Shown here in pieces: positions 27,701 to 38,900 of a stretch of DNA of 64,000 bases. The stretch is from assembly GCF_041146795.1 (NCBI RefSeq), contig NC_135173.1:56844865-56908864 (forward strand), in the 5' to 3' direction. Source of the DNA: Maylandia zebra. Taxonomy: Eukaryota > Chordata > Actinopteri > Cichliformes > Cichlidae. Positions within the stretch are counted from its first letter, which is position 1, and every line of letters starts with the position of its first letter. The translations under genes and the position numbers were made by a program. The notes beneath the pieces were generated by a model. The model did no database searches. It worked only from the letters and a program-made list of their open reading frames with translations, and had not been told where the DNA came from.

Positions 27701-29056
27701 ACTTATTCCGGTGACATAGCACAACCAGATGATATTTTATTCAGACAGCAGTTCAAGTGTGAATCAATAGTGTCCTGCTCTAAAAGACTGCAAAAAGCAA
27801 CAATGTCACAGGTTTTCAGCAAGACAGTGATAATCGAGACTGTCCTTTTCTGATTTGTTGGGAGAATTCACCAACTATGAACACGTAAACAAACCAGACT
27901 ACTTTTTTTCCCCATAGATAATAGTAATCATACAGTTTAAACTGTGTAAAAATCAGTGTTGTCCTATGGCTGAAAACATTTCCAACTGAAGCTGAGAGAA
28001 ATGCTAAATGCTCAGATGACAGAGTTGTTATGGACACAGCCAGGTAATCATACTTTTTACAGTTTGCATGGCTCCACAGAGTATGAGAAAATCACGGGTA
28101 TAATTGTGACCTGCGTACAATCACACGTGTAATAAAATCCATCTATTCTGGAAGAAATTTGCACAACATTTTTTTTGATACGATGCAATCATCTTTAACA
28201 TTCACAATAATTAATGAAAACCACAGTGAATACTCACTCTTTTAAACATAACAGAATCTAATGATTATACAAATCAAAGTTTGGTTAACAGTGTGTTTTT
28301 GCACCTGTTTAGCATTTATAAGCAGTTTAATTCATGGTATGTAACACAAAATAATGTCACTTTTAAATGATAAAAGTTAAATTTTATTGAACAATGTCAT
28401 AATAGGTGGCAGCTGTTTAAACATTTAAGGAATGGCACCGTAAAGCAGTGATAAGTGATTGTTTTCATTGCTGAAAAAAAGAATTAATGATAAATGCTGC
28501 GCATTAATAAAGAACTAAAAAAATGTTTATAGCTCCTTAGAGATATATCATAGTCTGTTATCAATAACCAATTAATGTGGTTATATTTTTTAAACTTCTT
28601 ATAAATGCTAATAGGGGGACTTGTAATAAAAATTCAAAACATCAGACAGATTTGTTTTCCATTATAGGGCCTCAGAACGGCTGGAATGATCCTCCAGCCC
28701 TGACCCGAGCCCCTAAAAAGAAGGTAGGTTTCATTAATCAGAGTTTGAGTGACACATTTTAGAATTAAGACACATTTATATTACTCTGTTGCTGCTGTTC
28801 GACAGGCAGTTTGAGGAGGTAAATTGATTTATTTGTAGTTATTGAAATTGTTGGATGAGAAATGCCGTTTTGTGGTCTGTTTATACCTGATTCTGCCTAA
28901 ATAATGTGAACATTTTGCCTGTCGTTGTTCCTCTGGACAAAGGTACCATTATCTGAAATATAGAGTGAAAATTGAAAAAACGCAATGCAAGCTGAAAACT
29001 GAGGCAGTTTTAGTTTTTATGGTAATATGAAACATTTTGAGGTAACTCAAGTTATG

Positions 29057-29137
<81 letters not shown>

Positions 29138-31954
29138 TTTAACACATAAAAGATCTTTGACAATTAGCTATTTTGAAGTATGTGCTATCATTGTATTGTT
29201 TGGCTCTATATTTTCTGTTAATACATAATAAGATTCATTATTTATTTTACCTATGACGACTGGCCTTGTATGGAGAATTATTGTTATGACAACAGACCCA
29301 GTACTGAAGTAAAGTCAGTAACAGAAAAGGAGTCTTTGTCAAAGAAATCATTTGAATGAAGCCAACACATTTCAAAAGAGGCAACTTTTCCTTTGAACTC
29401 CCTCTTTTCTGGCTTATGCCAAGCTTCTTTAGAGTTCATTATGGATAATAGTACAAACTGATGTTTTGGTGTGCTGAATTTGCTTTGTCCAAAACAAAAT
29501 AAGACAGGCAGAGTTTTTATATCATTTAGGCAGCATTAGCTGCTGATGAACAAGCTCACACGTGCTGATCTGTATTTGCATTTACACAAGTAGAACAGTG
29601 AAAGTATGAAAATATGTCCGATGCTGTCAGTTCTAATTATAAAACTGCAACAACTGCAAAATAATTATACTTTAAACATGGCGTGGGTACAACATTTGGC
29701 TAGCTAACTACTAGAACAGTTTGAGAATTGAAGATGGATTTCTGGACAGTAAGGAATTCCACATCTGTAAAGTTTACATCTATGTCTGTGTTTAAGTTAC
29801 AGACAGACAGCCATGACAGAGTTTAAACAAACTGTGCTTACTTCTATTCAGCAGGTTCCACAGAGCTACAACCCTCCTATCCCCATCACTGCTCCCATAA
29901 TGACCCCGCTGGGCACTGACCCTCAGGCACAGCCAATGTCCTCTGGGGCTCCTTCGGCCATGATGCAGGGCCAACCCGGTGTCCAGGTCCCCTACTCAGG
30001 CATGCAGCAGCAGCAGCTCTCCCCTCCACCTATGAACCCTGCAATGCCAAAGACCAGCATGGAGGGTGCACCAGGAGCACCCACTGGAGATGTGATCCAA
30101 GTAAATAACTCTCAGGTTTAACTAAATGTTAAACCATAGATTGTATATGATATACTGCAGATGGTTGTCTGGAGGAAATGATATATCTGTGTGTTTGTTT
30201 TTAATTGTCTAGCACTGCTGCTTCTTACCAGATTTTCATTGCCCCAATAGACATACCTTAGAATCAACTGTATTACATTATACATGCCCCAAAATGTATT
30301 TTGTAACGTATTCCGTTACGTTACTCAATGAGAGTAACGTATTCTGAATACTTTGGATTACTTAATATATTATCATGCTTTTTACAACTACATGAATGTA
30401 CTATTGTTGTGTGAATTATTACTTTTACTGAAGGTTACTCGCCATACCAATAGCAACTAGATTTTTAAATCTTAATATAAAATGAGTAACAGTAGGGTGG
30501 ACATTAGGTAAGGCTGCACTTTTTTCAGCGATCTTCCGCGCGTATATAAGACAGGTAAAGGGACCTCTGGCTAATACGTCGGGCTCCGTGTCGGGCTCGT
30601 AGCCGAAAACTAGCTTTACTTTCTTGTCTGGGTCAACTTTCTATACATATATTATATATTTACATGCTTCTATCTCCCGTTTCTGGTGGGTGACATCTCT
30701 TACTTTTCGACTCTTTTTCTCCCTCCTCGCGCTCACAGACACATAACGGGTATGGCAGTCCATTCTCCCTGCAGCATGGACTACACTGCCCATGAGGCTA
30801 CATTCTTTAGGGCGATGCCTGTAACACTCTGCCTGTTGCCTTCATATTAAATCATTTTTGTGAATAAGTTTTTGAAATTTATTCTTTTAATGATGAATGA
30901 TTCACATTTTTATATTTTTGGTAAATACTAGTTGACACGCCTCTTACTTTACCCTTCAGCCTCTGCAGTCCATCCCTGCTGAGAAGATCATGAAGAAACC
31001 CATACCTGACGAGCACCTCGTCCTAAAGACTACATTCGAGGGGCTGATCCAGAAATGCTTGGCTGTAGCTACTGACCCTGTGAGTCTATGTAATGAAATT
31101 AACAGTGCAGTTCAACAAAGTGAGCCCTTAGATGAGTAACTGAGTGTTCTTTGATCTTTTCACAGCAAACTAAGAGGAAGCTTGATGACGCGAACAAACG
31201 TTTGGAGGCACTCTATGACAAACTCAGAGAGCAGACAGTGAGTATCCAGCACACCACTGCAGAGGTCAACAGTGAATCTTGCCTTTAACAAGAGTGTGAA
31301 ATGGTTGTTTGATCTGTAAAATGTAAAGAAAATAGTGAAAAATTTCTCACAGCCTAAAATCATTTTCTGTATTTAAATTTAGTCATCATAAGGTTAGTGT
31401 GATACTCCATGCACACATCTGCAAGTGCCTTGATATGCTGTGAATTTACAATGTGCACATTGTCTCTAAGCAGACTAGAAAGATAATGAGAACCACTTAG
31501 TGGTGAAAGTAAATTCTGATGTTTTGCCCAATAGTCAAAACATGAAGAAATTTGACCTCCGGAGTTTAAACAACTCAGCAGATTTTCACATGAGAAGCTC
31601 CTTCTAAAAAGAGGTGTTTCATGTATAAAGAAATAAACATATTATAAAATGTAGTCTCAGTCAAAAATTCATGCCATCAACTGCCTTATAATGACTGTTT
31701 CCCAATTGGTGTTTTGCATTGATTTGCTACAGTTGGCCATTCTACTGACGTAACTCTGCTGTTCCTCTGTGCAGCTCTCCCCTGCCATTGTAGGAGGACT
31801 GCACAACATAGCCAGGAGCATAGAGTCCCGATCCTACACAGAGGGCCTCAACATCCACACCCACATAGTGAGCAACAGCAACTTCAGCGAGACTTCAGCG
31901 TTCATGCCTGTACTCAAGGTGGTGCTGACGCAAGCCAACAAACTCGGTATCTGA
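9759..31954 (+). CDS. sec31a: sec31a: COPII outer-coat subunit Sec31A
   Basis: Sec31 and Sec13 form the outer COPII cage on ER-exit vesicles. Coding exons: 9759-9837, 11858-11981, 12075-12273, 12374-12469, 13348-13488, 13595-13737, 14151-14250, 14348-14509, 15168-15320, 15419-15649, 15745-15819, 15913-15954, 18936-19235, 20144-20258, 20764-20942, 21025-21151, 21335-21480, 22271-22444, 23786-24022, 24889-24990, 25470-25572, 26681-27082, 28668-28723, 29855-30100, 30960-31079, 31166-31237, 31775-31954. All junctions keep frame, giving 1367 aa with every exon used; human is about 1220, so some exons are probably alternative. The start [18 protein letters not shown] matches human. An N-terminal WD40 propeller (about residues 1-370; [36 protein letters not shown]) is followed by an acidic exon (18936-19235), the helical ancestral-coatomer element ([19 protein letters not shown]-like segment), a Pro/Gln-rich Sec23-activating region, and a conserved C-terminus ([17 protein letters not shown]). 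Confidence 0.97.
10810..11030 (+). mobile_element. Tc1-like relic, internally deleted, in sec31a intron
   Basis: The block begins with the inner terminal repeat of a common fish Tc1 family (GTTTCAGATCATCAAACAGG, then ATACAAAATGCAGTTTTTAA and CCTACCTGGCCC). It jumps to a stretch matching the catalytic-region codons (GTTATGCAGCAGGACAATTT, then AAAGTCCACTTCTGAA). About 1 kb of the usual element is missing. Two more fragments of the family's terminal repeat occur at 39388-39452 and 42006-42080. Confidence 0.65.
11425..11475 (-). mobile_element. Degraded Penelope-like terminal fragment
   Basis: GTGAAGATGTTTCATCTCTC followed by ATCCAACAGGCTTGTTCAG is a decayed version of the terminal phrase GAAGACGTTTCACCTCTCA seen at both ends of the better-preserved Penelope-like insertion at 49383-50523. 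Only about 50 bp is recognisable. Confidence 0.5.
12482..12850. mobile_element. MITE with inverted ends (possibly PIF/Harbinger- or hAT-type)
   Basis: The left end (GCCCTTTTAGTCTAGAACTT, then ACTCAGCTTGACTCGGCTCA) is the inverted complement of the right end (ACTGAGTTGAGCCGAGTAAG, then TATTAGTGGAAAAGGGCC), with scattered mismatches over about 45 bp. The interior (about 280 bp) includes CCACTGATTGGCCAGTCA and has no ORF. TTA flanks both sides, compatible with a 3-bp target duplication. It lies in the sec31a intron after exon 12374-12469. Superfamily is not certain. Confidence 0.7.
14600..14755 (-). mobile_element. Penelope-like element terminal fragment in sec31a intron
   Basis: The stretch GGACGCAGCGTTTTCAGTGG, GAGAAACGTTTCGTCACTCA, TCCAAGTGACTTCTTCAGTC and onward to CAGCCCACTGAAAGGACAG is a widespread fish repeat unit. 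Read on the minus strand, GTCACT and AGTGAC pair around TGGATG, immediately before GAAACG. The insertion at 49383 has the same layout at its ends, which supports a Penelope-like terminal unit. No ORF is present. Confidence 0.55.
16095..17113 (-). mobile_element. Degenerate Tc1-like transposon in sec31a intron
   Basis: On the minus strand the sequence follows the layout of a fish Tc1 family. The right terminus at 17094-17112 is GACTTTTGCACAGTACTG. Transposase codons follow, with the catalytic phrase [18 protein letters not shown] visible in the frame at 16240-16425. The left part ends near TAATTAGTGTGATCACCTTT. Only about 60 continuous codons remain open, so it is long dead. At about 1 kb it fills roughly a third of the 15955-18935 intron. 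Confidence 0.8.
19640..19910. repeat. Probable dispersed repeat in sec31a intron
   Basis: Paired phrases (GAAATATCTCAGAAAAAACT near 19675 and GAAATATCTCAGCATCTTTG near 19846, then GTTGTTGATCCCATGACTTT) resemble a common degenerate fish interspersed repeat in which advice-like codons are absent. I cannot name the family, and there is no meaningful frame. Confidence 0.35.
23258..23522 (+). mobile_element. tRNA-derived SINE with L2-like tail
   Basis: An RNA polymerase III A box (TGGCTCAAGAGTTGG) and B box (GGTTCGAGCCC) are spaced as in a tRNA gene. They are followed by a body and a 3' tail (GTAAAGCGCTTTGGGGTCC, AGCGCTATATAAATACAGG) shared with L2-type LINEs that mobilise fish SINEs. It lies in the sec31a intron 22445-23785 in the sense direction. 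A clear target duplication was not found. Confidence 0.85.
29067..29129. repeat. (TG)n microsatellite
   Basis: About 31 uninterrupted TG units are flanked by TATATA, in the sec31a intron between 28723 and 29855. Confidence 0.98.
30260..30870. repeat. Interspersed repeat, probably from a DNA transposon
   Basis: This block contains the phrase GTAACGTATTCCGTTACG and its partial repeat GAGTAACGTATTCTGAATAC, familiar from many fish repeats. It continues into a GC-richer part (CGTCGGGCTCCGTGTCGGG; ACTACACTGCCCATGAGGC) unlike the flanking intron. No ORF survives. It fills most of the sec31a intron 30101-30959. Class is uncertain. Confidence 0.5.
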
Positions 31955-32960
31955 TGAGGCTGAAAGTGCCAGCAGCTCATTTGAGTGCTGGACCACAGGT
32001 GGAGAGAGGCCGGACATGGGTCGATCTGAGTATTAAAAAAATAGTTTAACGGGAAGCTTGTTCAATGCAAGCAATGAAGAATTATGTATGAAAATACTGT
32101 TAAATTCTTCTTTGTGCCATTCACGTTTCTCAAACAGAAGCCATGCTGTCAGTTGCACTCAGTGGTGAAAGTAAATTCTGAGCCAGTTAAGGGGCTACCT
32201 ATCGACTGGCTGACAAGCAGACACTAAGCATTTATTTTTAAATCAGTCAACAATTAATACACAAATGTGAAAGATATGAATCAGGAATAAAAAGTGGATA
32301 AAGCAAAATAAAGATAATGAATTTTAAGGGCATTCCTGTCTGTTGATAATCAGCGAATCGTGGCAGACTCCTGATGCATGCTGTTGGCTCAAAATTTATG
32401 CAGCTGTATCGGCCTGTTCATCTTTAAAGTCTTTGAACTTTTGTGCACTACACTAATGCATATATACCTTTAATTCATAAATATATCTAAATTTTTCTCA
32501 AAACTACAAAGTAACACTTTAGTTGTACATACAAATGCATCATTACTTGCATGCATTTTGCAGTTGACCTGCAAATAAGATTGCAGATATAATCACTCAT
32601 TTTACCAGATAGAACATGAATTTGTTAAAAACATGGCATTATAGTGACAGTTAGGGTTAAAGCAATACTACGTGCCACATGTATTTGGAGTAAAATCAGT
32701 GCGTATCAAATGCCAGTTATTTTTAATGCATCTACTATGACTTTTGTTTAAACTTTAAACCCTTTTTTCTGCTTTCACTGACTCACTTTCACCACGAGTG
32801 TTACTACATACAACACATTGGACCAAGATACAGTAAGTGTGTGGGATATTTCAGTGCAGAGCAGTGTAATCCCAGGTGTTGAGGACATTGATGTTTTACT
32901 TCTTTTGTTTGTTTGTTTTTCAGTGTAATAATAAAGCTCAGCAGAGTGCAATGGACCTTT
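31955..32960 (+). other. sec31a: sec31a 3' UTR
   Basis: This is AT-rich sequence without coding potential after the sec31a stop. AATAAA at 32930-32935 (TAATAATAAAGCTCAG) is the best hexamer, followed by a GT-rich stretch. A second AATAAA near 33213 could serve as a distal site. The end is inferred. Confidence 0.5.
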
Positions 32961-34018
32961 CAAAAACAGGCTGTGCTTTTATTGAGTTTTTAAGTATGCA
33001 TGCGTAAACAAATGCTAGCAATCGCCTTCCCTGACATTGGAATTAATTATCTGCTAATTAATCAGACCTCAAACGAAACTGGAAGGAGACTTGTACTTGA
33101 TTTTCATTCCAATTTTGATGAGGGCTGAAGTCTGAGTGGTCAAGCTCACGTTTATGTTGTTGATAAAACGAAAACAAGTCTTTGTTTTTGATTGACGACA
33201 TGCAATATTTTCAATAAATAGTATTTATTTACAGTTTGCATTGTTTTTTATTTTGTTTGTGAAATGAAAGATCATTAGTGAAACGGCTGCAGAAATTCTG
33301 GTCATTTATATGTGTTTGTGTTTATAACACAATCAGAGTTTAAAATATAATGCACTGTTACACATGCAACTTATTGTTAATGCAGTTGTTTTTTGGAACA
33401 CTTCGGGCCCCTTATTACCAACTGACTATCTTTTAAACATCACAGCCTAGCTGAGTATTGTTACTAACAATATTCATTTCTTTATGCCCACAGTGTACTG
33501 ATCTTTACATTATACTGCCGGTGCCACGTCACAAAGCTCAAATCATCTCAAACAGTTTAAGACAAGCTGCAGAACACAGGTCATTCTTAAATGTCCTCCA
33601 TACAATGTACAAAAGACTTTCATGATAATACACCAAACTTTATTTATTTATTCATCAAAGGCTTATCCAGTCCAAAAAAAACAATAAGAGCTCAAATAAA
33701 AAAAAATAAAAAAACACTGCTGAGTGAAATTTTAGCTGTACAAACTGACACAATTACAATCAATAAGAAAACTCTCGTCTCTCCAACAGGGTACTAAAGA
33801 ACACGTTATTGTTCACACACTGTTTACATTCATTTAAAGCCAGAGCATGCAATACTTAAATGATAAACGATTAGGCGTTGAATGAGGGAATTCCATCAGC
33901 TTAAATAGCAAGTAGCTCAGATCATTTCCAACAGGTAAGTTTGTCATCGCCAGGTGTGCTGACAGCAGAAGCAGGAAACGGAGCAAGGACCCACCTCTGC
34001 AACAGAAAGTGTGGTTAA

Positions 34019-34075
<57 letters not shown>

Positions 34076-34560
34076 GGAAGCTGGAAGGAAAATGAAGAGG
34101 AGGCAGGGACAGAGTGAGCAGCACAGAGACTGCAGGACCACGACAGTATCCCCCTCTTAACTGGAGCATTTTTTTTTACCAAGAAGCTGGGAGCTAGAGT
34201 CTGATGATGGTCAGCAAGGTCCTTTGTCCTGAGGAGGGTGGTCCAAGGGGCCTTCCAGATGCATAGACAGCGACAGAACTCTCACCTTCGAGAGAACAGA
34301 GGAGGTTGATTGCCCAGTTCATTTAGTCTGCCTGTTAGTCTACAGATGGAAGCCAAATAATAGACTAACCTGGACCGTGATGCAGACAGACAGAAAGCTC
34401 TCGAGGTTGGTGAGTATTCGGGAGTCCGTGCCAAACAGCATGAAGTTAGTAATTCAATTTAAACTTATCAAAAAAATAAATAAAGTGAGCGCTTGGACCA
34501 AAATCAACATGATGAAACAAACTAATAATGGCAGAAAGATGCAGCTGATGTGCACTCCTA
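32961..34560. other. Intergenic region between sec31a and tmem150c
   Basis: This is AT-rich DNA without coding exons. It contains an (AC)n microsatellite at 34021-34073 and a GA-rich block at about 34074-34320 (CCACGACAGTATCCCCCTC) that may be an old repeat. The open frames here are short or come from the AC repeat. Confidence 0.6.
34021..34073. repeat. (AC)n microsatellite
   Basis: About 26 perfect AC units. They create artefactual open frames of alternating valine and cysteine on the minus strand. Confidence 0.98.
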
Positions 34561-34569
34561 TCCACCAGA

Positions 34570-34850
34570 GGGCGGTGGATGTGGTACAACCAGTCTGTGC
34601 TTGCCTAGGTAACGCCCTTCTTCGCGGCTCTTGTGGCTCACTGACGACAGCACAGACGCCCACAGACCGGTTGTACCACATACTTTGCACACTGCCCCCA
34701 TGCGACAGCAGGGCGCTCTGCGGGCACACAGACAGCACCGCGGGCGAACAGTCCCGGGACTGCCAGCGGACTGTGAACACGATATACCTGCGGGACCTTC
34801 AAGTCCGCTCCTCGGTGCGCTGTTTCGGGGATTATCCGCCACAGAGACAG
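34570..34850 (+). promoter_or_regulatory. tmem150c: tmem150c promoter / 5' noncoding exon
   Basis: A CpG-rich island-like stretch (GGGCGCTCTGCGGGCACAC, CACCGCGGGCGAACAGTCC) in AT-rich surroundings ends at a good donor (GAGACAG|GTATGC, 34850). The coding start comes 1.1 kb later. This fits an untranslated first exon with the core promoter just upstream. Several open frames overlap it on both strands, a by-product of high GC, and none is supported. Confidence 0.5.
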
Positions 34851-35984
34851 GTATGCTCCACAGTTTGATATGCGCTAACCGATCAGAACAGCCTGCTATC
34901 TGCTTGTAATGTTTGTGTACAGATGTCCTAACTCTATCTGACAGTACTACACAACTCGCTTCCTGATGGTCCTAAAATACGTATACAGTGTTTCTTCTTC
35001 TGTCTTCCCACTGAGAGACACGTCGCAAGGAAAAGGGAGATTTAAGAATTTAGAAATAGTTAAAATGACTTCTTCATCGCCTTCCTCGTGAATATAAAAG
35101 TATACTTTACATGTCTCAAACAACCCTGGTCACAAGTTGCACATTTGCTACAAGGAAATTAAAATGAGATCCTACGGACTTAAGTTACGGTACTGTGTCT
35201 GAAAGTCTGATTCCAAATAACTTGTTATTGTCCTCATAAGATTTTCCAAAAAAAGATGACCTAACCCCCCCCCCAACAGTCGTGTGTGGATGGGTCAGGG
35301 ATTCGTGAAATCTAACTGTGCTCCTTCCAGCGCTCGCTCACATGTCACACACATTTAAGGTTTAGATCTACTATGTAAATTTAAGATTTATTTTGATGTT
35401 AAACATTTGTAAATGCTGTGAAAAATATAACATCGCATTTTTTTAAATGTTGTTTGGAGCTAAATTTGCTAATATGTCGCTTTAAAGGGTGCATTTGTAG
35501 TGCACAAAAGCTTAACAGCTATATGTATTTATGACAGCATATCATGATTTCCCACGCGTCCTGTTAACGGTTTTCCTTGTCCCTCCTGTGTCACCCCATC
35601 ATAACATAATAATAAACATACCTCCGGTCGGTAGGTCACATGGGTCCAGCTGTAGATTCTTAATGGAGTTAGCAAAAAAAGTCATTTCAGGAAATCTAAT
35701 ACAAAAGCATTGTGTAGCCAGGCTGGATCTGTAATTTAGCTGCTTCTTCCGCTTTCAGGTAATACAAGCTAAAGTAAGAAAACGCAAAATTAATGCAAGA
35801 GGTAACTCAGAAGTAGTTCTTGAAAGTATTTCCTGCTGTATCCCTTCTGGACCCTGCTATTGTCTCCACCTGAACGATTTGTCTATTAATCTCCATCTCC
35901 TTTACACTTCAAATATATTAAACAAATACATGTTATCATGCAGACTAACACAGCATCTTCATCTGTGGATTGAGAGAGGGCAAG

Positions 35985-38900
35985 ATGGTGAATTTCAGCC
36001 TGTGGGCTCTTCTGCCTCCCATCTACTCTGTTTGTACTGCTGCTGGACTGTTGATGGTGTAAGTTTTGTTCTTTTTAGGAACACATTAACCTCATATATA
36101 CACTCAGAGAGGTATATGAACAGTTAAAAAGAGCCAAAAAAGCAACAAAGATAACCAGATTAACTGGTTATTATCTGTGTACACTCTGTACTATTCAATT
36201 CAATTCAATGAAATTCAATTTCATTTATATAGCGCCAAATCACAACAACAGTCGCCTCAAGGCACTTATACTATACAGATACCCAATAAAAGAAAACCAT
36301 GAAGACACCAAAAAGGATCACTTGCAACACAAAACAGCACTGACACAAATATCTATGTCTGATAAGCAACTAAAAAAACACAATATCAACACAGAGACAT
36401 AACGACTAGAAAGAAATGTGTAAAATGAGCAACAGGAAGTCAAATATTAGGGACGAATAAGATTAACCAAAGAGAGATTAAAAATGATAAGAAAAACATG
36501 TGACACACAAATCAGAAACTAACAAGAAGCACTCCGACAGCCCAAACCTGCACCAAGGCAGCTCACTCTCTGAGGAGTATTTACTTTTAACAGAACCGCT
36601 TTGTATTTTGGTTTTCTTTGTTCTTTTTAAATGGACTTGAAGAAGTTTGTAGTGCAATAAAAATGCATTTTGGTTTCAACTTGAACGAAAGGCAAATTTT
36701 CTATATGTTGACAATAGACACCACACGTATAAGAGTCATAGTTTTGAAGTTATAAGGCTTTTTGTCACTTTCCAACCAATAATTCTCGGTGGATGTAAGT
36801 CAAATTTCATTGGATTGTTACCATCACCCCACCCTACACCTACAAAGTTTTATCAGGATTCATTCAAAACGTTTTGAGCGATCATGTTCCCAGACAGAAT
36901 GACACACGTGTGCACACCCAACCTGCTAGGGAGGGTGGGTTATGTTTACCAGTAGGTTACCAGTGAAAGACTACAAGAAAGGGAACAAAAATGGGAAATG
37001 AAGATGAAAACCAGATGATAAGAGACTATGAACGCTGGCGTTACATGAAAGTATGTATGTAGACGAGCAGTTCATGATCGAAATATTTCAAACCAGAGTA
37101 GTTAAAAAAACAAACAAACACACACACCTCAGTATTGCTTCCACTTTTGTTACAGAATGTTTTATTCATTATGTTTCTTTCTGTGTTGCTGCCTTTAAAC
37201 AGGTACTTCATAGCTGTTTACAATAAGAACATAACGCCGCTGGGTTCACAATACAGGTTTGAATTCATATATTTTATATACTGCAGGTATTTCTTTTGAT
37301 GTATCTGTGGATTCATGCTGTTCATTTGCTTTAGGAGAAGAAATGGCTCCCTTTATCCCCCCTACATGAGGTGTGTGCTGTGCTCTCCGTTTCATATCAT
37401 ATTAACAATAAAAAACGTTTAATTTAAGAATAGCAAATATGATTTTTCTCCTGCTTCTTGTCTCAGTATTGCAGGCAACTTTCCTCCAGCCAGCTGTGTC
37501 TTCAGTGAAGTCATGAACCTAGCAGCATTTGTAGGTAATGGAAACATTGCTCTAGAGCTTTCATTAAAAGACAGCGATGGAGCTCATAAGAAAAAACGTA
37601 TATCAAGCTTTGGATACATAGACAGTACATTAGTTTGCTGTTTTCATTGATTCAGAACATCTTTCAGCTCATTTAAAAAAAAGAAAGAAAAATAAATCTT
37701 GTTTTTAAACTACTCGCTGTGTGCTGAGAGGTTTGTTTTTAGATCCGTAATGGTTCTTCTCCTGTTTTCAGGGTTTTTTATTGCCGTTTTCAGATACCTG
37801 CAGCTGAAGGGCAAAATTGACAAACCTTGGCTGAACATTTCTAGTTTGGTGGTTTTTTCTATTAGCTCCTTTGGAATGACCATTGTAGGGAATTTTCAGG
37901 TAGTTACACACAAACATACACATGCTCATACATACACCACGTCATCTGGTGGTTAATTTTCCAACTTAATAACTGAAGTCTGGGTTTACTGACTGACTGG
38001 TTTTTGTGTTAGGTATTCACTGAGACAAACATTCACAATGTTGGCGCCGTATTGGTGTTTGGACTTGGAACCTTGTCCTGCTGGCTGCAGTCCTATATCA
38101 CCCTGAGAGTTAACCTGAAGAATGAGGGGAAGATGGCTGCCATCGCTCGATTCCTGTTGTCTGGATCCATCACTCTTTGCATGATACTTTGTATCCTTTT
38201 ACTTGGTATAAAGAGAAGAATACACTCATTTGAGTGAGATGCCCATTTTTCACATGAAATGCAAAAGAGCAAAAACGCTCCCTTACTGGCATTCAAGAAC
38301 GAATTACAACTCCAGGTCCCACAGAGTTTTGCACCTTTTGTGTAAAAGGTAAATGAAAACAGTATGCAATGATTTGCAAATCTCAGAAACCCATATTCTA
38401 TTTACAGAAGAACACAGAAACATAACAAGTGTTTAAGCTCATTTTGACATTTAATGGCAGCGACAGGTCCCAAAAAAAGGGCAACAAGAGGCTGGAAAAG
38501 TAAGAGGTACTAAAAAGAAGCAGCTCCAGGAACCTTTGCAACTAGGGATAGCTCAGTAGGTAAAGTGGTCGCCCCATGATCGGAAGGTCGGCGGTTCGAA
38601 TCCACTTAACGGCTACCCTGAGGTACCCCTGAGCAAGGTACCGTCCCTACACACTGCTCCCCGGGCGCCTGCTTAGTGGGCTGCCCACTGCTTCACTGAG
38701 TGAATGGGTCAAATGCAGAGAAAAACAAGTAATTTCCCCATGGGGATCAATAAAGTATCCATTATTATTATTATTAATAACTAATACAGTGAACTGGCAA
38801 CAGGTCAGTAACATGACTGGGTATACTGTAAGAGGCAGAGATTCTTGGAAGTAAAAACTGGCAGAGGTTCAGCAGTCTGTGGAAAAAACTGTCTAAAGTT

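Noticed and set aside
33834-34169. 111-codon minus-strand frame with repeated Cys-Val
   Set aside because: It is generated by the (AC)n microsatellite.
34377-34909. Several overlapping frames up to 163 codons on both strands
   Set aside because: They sit in the CpG-rich tmem150c first-exon region, overlap each other in many frames and match no family, so they follow from GC content.
38545-38620. Functional tRNA gene
   Set aside because: It is the tRNA-like head of a SINE with an ATT tail and flanking duplication.
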